12,317 nucleotides of DNA, taken from positions 1-12,317 of the forward strand of contig NWUY0300024545.1 of the NCBI GenBank assembly GCA_004151065.3. The letters are read 5' to 3'. The notes beneath the pieces are model-generated. The model had not been told where the DNA came from. It was given only the letters and a program-made list of their open reading frames with translations, and ran no database searches. Origin of the DNA: Larix sibirica. Taxonomy: Eukaryota > Streptophyta > Pinopsida > Pinales > Pinaceae. Each line of letters starts with the position of its first letter. Within the stretch, counting starts at the first letter, position 1. Position numbers and translations under genes: made by a program. Below, in pieces: positions 7,103 through 12,317 of this stretch.

Positions 7103-7780
7103 CTCGAAACGGCCCCGGATCGAATCGCAGGAACTCACAGCGTCGTCAAACCCAGAAACAGATGATGACTGCTCACTGTTAATGCAACATCGAATCGATT
7201 TCTTTTTTCATGGACGTCCGAATCCAAATCCGAATCCGTTGTTGATCTTCAGATCCCGCCCTGAGGATCCGGATAAAGCATTGCTATAAGTACAGGTATT
7301 GCACCCGAAGGCCGCAGATTAGGGATTGAACCCTCGACCGACCTAAACAAGGGTCCCGGCAGCCATCGACACGGTGATAAACATGAGAGCGAACTGATAA
7401 CGACCGAAAAGGAAAAAAAGGTAAAACAAATCCCGGCGGGAGGCCCTCATCTCATCATCACAATAAATAAATTACACTTACGTCTTCCGACTTTTTCCAA
7501 CGCCGCCGGGATGTCTATCTCGCCGAGCGGAGGTGGTGGAGTAGAGCGGCGGGACACCCTAGAAATGGCAAAAAATACACGTCCACGCCACCGCCAGACA
7601 CGAATTCTGCTGCCCGGGAATGCCCTAGCACCTGCCCGACTTATGTCACAAGATTTGGCCGCTTCCTCCCGGCAACCGGTGGTCGGAAACCACAATCACA
7701 TCACCAAATTTGGCCGTTTCCTGCGCGTTTGATGGGAACAGTTATCCTTTCCGGCCGCCGGCAATCACAATCACAATGTA
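7103..7780 (-). promoter_or_regulatory. GC-rich 5' leader and promoter region of the F-box/MYND gene
   Basis: This block immediately upstream of the ATG is clearly richer in GC and CpG than the rest of the window, as often seen at plant housekeeping promoters. No convincing TATA box was found in the minus orientation, so the transcription start cannot be placed. Within it, ATTTGGCCGCTTCCT (7653-7667) and ATTTGGCCGTTTCCT (7708-7722) form a near-identical pair 55 bp apart, and the CAATCACA word recurs at about 7692 and 7762. An open frame at 7695-7447 looks like a by-product of GC content. Confidence 0.5.
7179..7211 (-). other. Short uORF in the F-box/MYND leader
   Basis: ATG at 7211 opens a ten-codon frame (MKKEIDSMLH) ending at TAA (7181-7179), 76 nt before the main ATG at 7102. 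If the transcript starts upstream of 7211, the uORF could lower translation of the main frame. It is one base out of frame with the main coding sequence. Confidence 0.4.
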
Positions 7781-7941
7781 CAGCCAGTCAAGTGCCCTCG
7801 TTCACGCCATTGACCAAGTCAAACTTCACTCATCTCCTGATCACATGCGTGCGGTGATGGCGCAGAGTACTGTCTGCACGTATGTCTATATACGGAATAC
7901 TCTGTACATACGCTATACATTTGTACGATTTTCCATACATT

Positions 7942-7949
7942 ACACGTGT
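7942..7949. promoter_or_regulatory. G-box palindrome ACACGTGT
   Basis: A perfect CACGTG core (7943-7948) about 840 bp upstream of the F-box ATG. G-boxes bind bZIP and bHLH factors in plants. Whether this site acts on the gene is unknown. Confidence 0.35.
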
Positions 7950-7976
7950 GAATGCCACATTTCTCCACTGACATAA

Positions 7977-7988
7977 CTTCACGTGAAG
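7977..7988. promoter_or_regulatory. G-box in a 12-bp perfect palindrome
   Basis: CTTCACGTGAAG is fully self-complementary and centred on a second CACGTG core (7980-7985), 37 bp from the first. A close pair of G-boxes is more suggestive than one alone, but the distance from the gene leaves the role open. Confidence 0.35.
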
Positions 7989-7989
7989 C

Positions 7990-9240
7990 CTTTCTTTTTT
8001 TAATTTTTGGCAATTATTAAATTGTGCATTATTGACCCCCCGAGTCGCCCCTTGGGAATTAAGTAACAAACCTTTGTCTAGGAGGAGTCCCTTCCTTACA
8101 AGGAAAGCATTTGAAACAATGTTCGTTCCCCATTAACACGAGCCCGTTGCCCCATGTTTCAGGATAAGCATTGACAAAAAAAACACACCTAAAATTCTCA
8201 ATCGAGAGCAGCTTCGCCCCCACCTTGCTAGCTCCCCTTGACCCACACACATGCACGCTAGCTATTGGAGAATCTACTGGTGTGGACGCGTAACATTGTT
8301 GCCACAGGGGCACGAGGGGGATTGGTCAAATTTACTACCACTGAGATGATGTGGATTGGGGACAGAGTAGGTGGATGAGTCAATGTGACTATGGGTTTTT
8401 GACACGACAATTGAGTGAGTTAGAAATATGCTCTGGAACATGTTGGTGAGTGTTCTGCAAGCCTCTGACGACCGACTCAGGCATGGCATGATGGGCCTTG
8501 TATCTCTTTTTGGCTACATGGAATGAAAGGATTGAGCCATCCATCACTGTGCATGCAGGGATGGCTTATGTAATCATTTATGTGCAACATAATCATTCAA
8601 ATACATTATTCTCTGTGTGGTATATGGAGAAGTGTAGCCAATTTTGGAGATATTTTTGAGTGCATGTATGAGGCAATGCATATTTGTGTCCTATAGATTT
8701 GCATCATGTTGCTAACCCATCATGCCATCAATAAGTAAGTTGACTCTAGTTCAGATTATAATTATTTAAATATACCATAGATGAAGAATCATGTGGAGCA
8801 ACAACATATATTAATATTTTTCAACAAATAGATCATATTGTTCCAAAGGTCATGCCATGTAATGGCAATACATGACAAAAAGTTGAATTCCCCGATAAAG
8901 GTAAATTAGCTTTTTTTTGCTCATGTGGGGAGTAGGACTAGATTATTCTGTTTCGGGGTTGTTTTAAGAAAGGAGTTTGCAACTTGGTATTTTGGACATC
9001 TGGAAAATTGCAATCTAAGCCATTGTGAATTAATGTGAAATATTTTATAAGTTGCATTTCAATTATCTTTATTAAAAATGGGGTGATTTAGTTGTTCTCT
9101 ATTACGTTTTTATGTCCATGCTTAAAGTTATGATTTTATATGATTGGGATTTTTTATAAAAGATGTCTAAAGAGGTTAAATTTTAGTGAGCAGCGAGGAG
9201 TTTTTACTAAGGTTTAATTTCCATTAAAGTTATTCCTAGA
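7990..9240. other. Intergenic, no recognisable gene
   Basis: The left part (about 8030-8560) is of balanced base composition, the right part AT-rich. Frames at 8313-8059 and 8489-8274 (minus) match no family I know and share no splice logic. A small palindrome, TTCCTTACAAGGAA, occurs near 8092. The stretch may be old transposon DNA, but nothing diagnostic is left. Confidence 0.4.
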
Positions 9241-9296
9241 GTCATGGAGTCACCATGATGTAGTGGTCGAAGATGTGGTTGCGGTTGATCTTTTCC

Positions 9297-9715
9297 AACT
9301 AGGCCATCTTTGGTCCTTAATTTTAAAAGGGGTAGCACACCTTATGCGTGAGCTGCGAAACCTCATTAACATTTAGACTATAGAGCCCTATGCACTAGGT
9401 AATCTTTGGTCCTTAATTTTACTCAGAGAGTCAAGGGGTAGCACACCTAGGAAGTCCCCATTGCTATTGATGCATGAGATACAAAATTCCACTAACATTT
9501 AGACTACACAGCACATGCACATCGAGTACTAGCATAGGCATACATGCATTAACCAACTAGACCATCTTTGGTTCTTAATTTTACTCATGGAATCAATGGG
9601 TAACACACCTAGAAAGTCCCCATTGCCATTGATGCGTGAGCTAGGAAACCTCACTAAAATTTAGACTACATAGCACCATGCACATCAAGTACTAGCATAG
9701 ACATGCATGCCTTAA
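9297..9715. repeat. Three diverged copies of a ~160-bp repeat
   Basis: The anchor ATCTTTGG(T/T)xCTTAATTTTA begins at 9306, 9402 and 9564. Copies 2 and 3 share AGTCCCCATTGC, CATTTAGACTACA or close variants, CATGCACATC and AGTACTAGCATAG. Copy 1 is shorter (96 bp to the next anchor instead of 162) because two internal pieces are missing, including the AGTCCCCATTGC part. No coding frame survives. It may be an internally repeated non-coding part of a transposon. Confidence 0.85.
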
Positions 9716-9851
9716 CATTCTATGTGTCCACACCTCAATAATCCTCAATAGTTATGGACCCATATTCCATTCAACTCCAAACATCATTCAACAACTTAAT
9801 AGACATCCCTATAACTAAAATGTTTTTCTAGGTATACTATGAATAATAAAG

Positions 9852-9995
9852 CAAGCACATACATGTCAAGGGGTTGTGGATGGGGTGGTTTGGACAGTTC
9901 GTGTGGTCGTCCCCACCCGGGGTCGATCCCCCCAAGACGCTACATGATGCCCCCGAGGTGCCAACATTGTACTTTGAAAAAAAACAAGCATTTAC
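9852..9995 (+). mobile_element. Probable short SINE with A-tail and imperfect target-site duplication
   Basis: A GC-rich segment of about 122 bp (9863-9984) stands out from AT-rich flanks and ends in TTTGAAAAAAAA. It contains GGGTCGATCCC (about 9919-9929), a one-mismatch fit to the pol III B box, and TGGACAGTTCG about 30 bp before it, a weaker A-box-like word. Flanks CAAGCACATAC (9852-9862) and CAAGCATTTAC (9985-9995) agree at 9 of 11 bases and would be the target-site duplication. The overlapping open frames here are incidental. Confidence 0.55.
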
Positions 9996-10128
9996 CTATT
10001 TTGTTTGCATCACATTGTCTTTCATGAAGCAATGCACAAAACTTACTTTCGCAAAGTAAATACAAACAATGTTATATTTTTTTTTCTTTGTTTCCATATT
10101 ATTCATTTTTTTTCTTGTTGATGCTTAT

Positions 10129-10436
10129 ATACCCACAAAATAATTAGCTTGCAATTGTAGGGCAGTTGGCATTTGTGGAGGTAAAGTCACCACAGGTCAC
10201 TTGTTCAATTCTTGCGGGTCAAGGGTCGAAGGTGGGAGCCACCCAGAAGGGAATTAACTGGCCCATGGGGCATCCAGGATGGTCCTCATCTTCACACAAA
10301 CCTAGTGACAACATCTTCCGGGTGGGCATATCGTTCTTCCATTCAACATTGGGGTTGGCCCTGGCCTAGGTTATAGACCCATCCTTCGGATGTGGGGGAT
10401 TCCTAGTTTGAAAAAAAAATACCCATAAAATAATTA
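10129..10436 (+). mobile_element. tRNA-derived SINE insertion flanked by 18-bp target-site duplication
   Basis: The flanks ATACCCACAAAATAATTA (10129-10146) and ATACCCATAAAATAATTA (10419-10436) match at 17 of 18 bases. The insert of about 272 bp (10147-10418) ends in an A run after CTAGTTTG. Near its 5' end TAGGGCAGTTGG (10158-10169) fits the pol III A box with one mismatch, and TGTTCAATTCT (10202-10212) is close to the B box, at a spacing usual for tRNA-derived SINEs. Both the internal promoter and the A-tail put it on the plus strand. A 67-codon open frame inside is not a gene. The single mismatch in the duplication suggests a fairly young insertion. Confidence 0.85.
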
Positions 10437-11972
10437 AAATATTATGTTTAAATTATCCTCTAATTTACACTCTATAACTAAACCAAAACCGAAAGTAAAT
10501 ACATCTATCCAAAACCTAAATTATAAAATGTAAAAGGCTATCCAATATCAATAACTCCTCTCAAAGCCCACAAAGTTTACAACTCCTCCTAATCACTTTG
10601 AATTATAAAATTGTAACACTTATATTAAGAAAATAAATCTTAAATGAAATTAGATGTAGGAATTGAAACAATTTCTCTTAAAATTCAATAAACTTTCTAA
10701 TAAAAAATAACATATACTAAAATGTTAGGTTATACTATTTGGTGGGCTAATTCTATTGGTTGAGTGTTGTGAGTTGCAAATATGAGTTCATATAGTTAAG
10801 TACTCGGGTTAGTTATCTATGTGATTATTGAAACTCCACTTGATGTTCCCAACGGGTTAATTTGCCTAAATTGCAACTAAATAATTTACCTTGAATACCA
10901 TCTTTCAAAATAAAAAGAAGTACTCAAAAGATTTTCCATAATATACATTTGATCAAAAAAAATACAATAATATTTATAATCAATGATCTTCTTTAATTTT
11001 AACGAGTGGAAACAAACCCTAAATGACTCTAGAAGAGTCGTTGTGATTATTGAACTCATTATGTTTTATTATTGTAAATCATAATGTAGCAAAGGAATCT
11101 TTTTCATCGTATACCACCAAGGTTGAACATCACCTAGCTTTAAGTTGCACCCTATGACCTTTTCCCTTTTTCATTGTATTATCATCCATCTCCATCTTTT
11201 AAATGGTGAATAATACAATCTCTATCTTTAAATGGTGAAAAAAAAACCCTAAATTGACCCATATGAACTCATTATGGATATAATTATGTTATGTTCATCA
11301 CAATGGATTGAGGGACACAATCCTTTATCGTACAAGAAGTTAATTGGTTAAGCACAGTACTACATTGGACATTTTCAAATGCATAATTACTTTAGGTTAT
11401 AAAAATCCAAAAGGAATTCAATTTCAAATGTGACATTGATTAAACCTCACATGGAAATTGAAAACCACAACAAGTGGATATATAATATAATCATAATTTG
11501 AAGGGTTACTTAACGGAGGGTAAGATGTCACGACGTCGCATTTTATATTTTCAGATAAATTGTACAATATATAATTCCCCATGGTTCCTTGCATATGGAC
11601 TATAACAAACACATGCTATGGATATGGAAATAGCTTGGGATGCATTTTAGATTAGGATAATAAAATACAAATACCGACAATAACTTGTGAAGAATGTGCA
11701 TCTTAAATAGATGCCACTTTATTATAAAGAGGTGTAAAGTTTAAATATATAGGAATGAATGATTTCTTTTTTATGATTATCTTGTTATGTGGTGATTTCC
11801 TCTAAGCAAGCACTGTGAGTTAAAGTTTTTTATTGTATATGGAAATTATTAGTTTGGCTTATTAGTTTGACTTCGAAAAGTTGATCCATATATTAGAAGT
11901 ATAAACTATACAACTTTAAGATGCGTTTGATGATCTTTATCTCTTGTCATATATGAAAGAAAGCAAACCTCA
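10437..11972. other. AT-rich intergenic DNA, no gene seen
   Basis: No protein family, RNA gene or clear transposon end was found. Small local duplications occur at about 11188-11240 (two copies of a word around CTTTAAATGGTGAA) and between about 11015 and 11270 (ACCCTAAAT followed by GAACTCATTATG, twice). A short hairpin, GACTCTAGAAGAGTC, lies at about 11025-11039. Confidence 0.5.
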
Positions 11973-12261
11973 ATGAATGACTTAATATGGCCTCTTCTTC
12001 AAACAAGATGTACCAAAGTAAACTATGACGGGGTGATAAGAAGGGACTTTGGTTGAGTATGCTTAGGTGGAGTAATTAGAAATCAATAAGGTCATATCCT
12101 AAAATTCTATGTTTAGGATAGAGGATCTAATAATGAATGCGAAGCAATGATAATGAGATTAATAAAAGTGGTTAAGATGAATATTGATCAAGTTATTGAA
12201 TGATATTGAGATTAATAAAAGTGGTTAAGATGAATATTGATCAAGTTATTTTCAAGGAAAA
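11973..12261 (+). pseudogene. Decayed RNase H (RVT_3-type) fragment, probably retroelement-derived
   Basis: Read from 11973, the frame gives TKVNYDG, then LGGVIRNQ-stop-GHIL, then GSNNECEA. This is the usual order of a plant RNase H domain (N-F-D-G, G-G-V-I-R-x-x-x-G, T/S-N-N-x-A-E-x), including the first catalytic Asp and the Glu. TGA at 12054, TAA at 12087 and TAG at 12114 break it. A 53-bp tandem duplication (12146-12250) shifts the frame, and the segment after the second copy (VIFKENF) may be the remnant of the V-I-x-E-G-D-S motif with its Asp changed to Asn. Such domains occur at the end of ORF2 in many plant L1 LINEs; no reverse transcriptase was seen upstream, so the source element is unknown. 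Confidence 0.75.
12146..12250. repeat. 53-bp tandem duplication inside the RNase H fragment
   Basis: Units 12146-12198 and 12199-12250 both begin AATGATA and continue through TGAGATTAATAAAAG to ATTGATCAAGTTATT with essentially one mismatch. Since 53 is not a multiple of three, the duplication itself shifts the frame. It is probably a late event in an already dead copy. Confidence 0.95.
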
Positions 12262-12317
12262 TTTTAGGTGTGAAATTTAATTTATGGGCTAATTTTAGGG
12301 GGTTTCCAAAAAAAGAT

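Noticed and set aside
7447-7732. Open frames on both strands in the GC-rich promoter
   Set aside because: Arg- and Pro-rich by composition, overlapping on opposite strands, with no family resemblance.
8059-8489. Minus-strand open frames near 8059-8313 and 8274-8489
   Set aside because: The Cys-containing peptide looked like a possible zinc-binding fragment, but spacing fits no known finger and no exon signals flank it.
9250-9295. A-box-like TGATGTAGTGG with a weak downstream B-box-like word
   Set aside because: The second word fits poorly, and there is no A-tail or target-site duplication, so a SINE call is not supported.
1-12317. CRISPR array, bacterial operon or tRNA/rRNA gene
   Set aside because: Tandem units are long and lack repeat-spacer structure, the gene has plant-type introns, and no full tRNA or rRNA sequence was seen.

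Overview
The window looks like nuclear DNA of a seed plant. One F-box gene with typical plant introns sits in AT-rich, repeat-dense DNA that holds decayed plant non-LTR retrotransposons (LINE and SINE) and several minisatellite-like arrays. A large-genome plant, possibly a gymnosperm, would fit the low gene density and heavy repeat decay. That is a guess from style, not from a diagnostic marker.

Layout. 1-1865 (minus strand) is the 5' part of a plant L1-type LINE. Its ORF1 has a ubiquitin-like domain, then a DUF4283-type gag domain, a CCHC zinc knuckle and a basic C-terminus. It is broken by two in-frame TAG codons and one frameshift. ORF2 would lie off the left edge. 1866-4060 is a very AT-rich block of unrelated short tandem arrays with periods near 106, 94, 73 and 77-169 bp. 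4061-5316 has no recognisable gene; its right part should be the 3' UTR and flank of the F-box gene.

5317-7102 (minus strand) is the only intact gene found. It has three exons and encodes 382 residues: an F-box, Sel1-like repeats and a MYND zinc finger, the architecture of Arabidopsis At1g67340/At5g50450. Exon 2 is only 163 nt and was found by reading splice sites and matching the family. Upstream lie a short uORF, a GC-rich leader/promoter of about 700 bp and two G-box palindromes.

7990-9240 holds nothing I recognise. 9297-9715 carries three diverged copies of a repeat of about 160 bp. Two SINE-like insertions follow: about 9863-9984, and 10147-10418, the latter flanked by a clear 18-bp target-site duplication. 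10437-11970 is AT-rich and empty. 11973-12261 (plus strand) is a decayed RNase H (RVT_3-type) fragment with three stop codons and a 53-bp tandem duplication; it may be the tail of another LINE.

The F-box protein most likely acts alone as a substrate adaptor of an SCF ubiquitin ligase. No operon-like or clustered pathway is visible. The most unusual item is the ubiquitin-like domain fused in frame to the LINE ORF1 protein: 76 aligned positions with no gap, ending in RLRGG, with the Ile44 surface patch kept.
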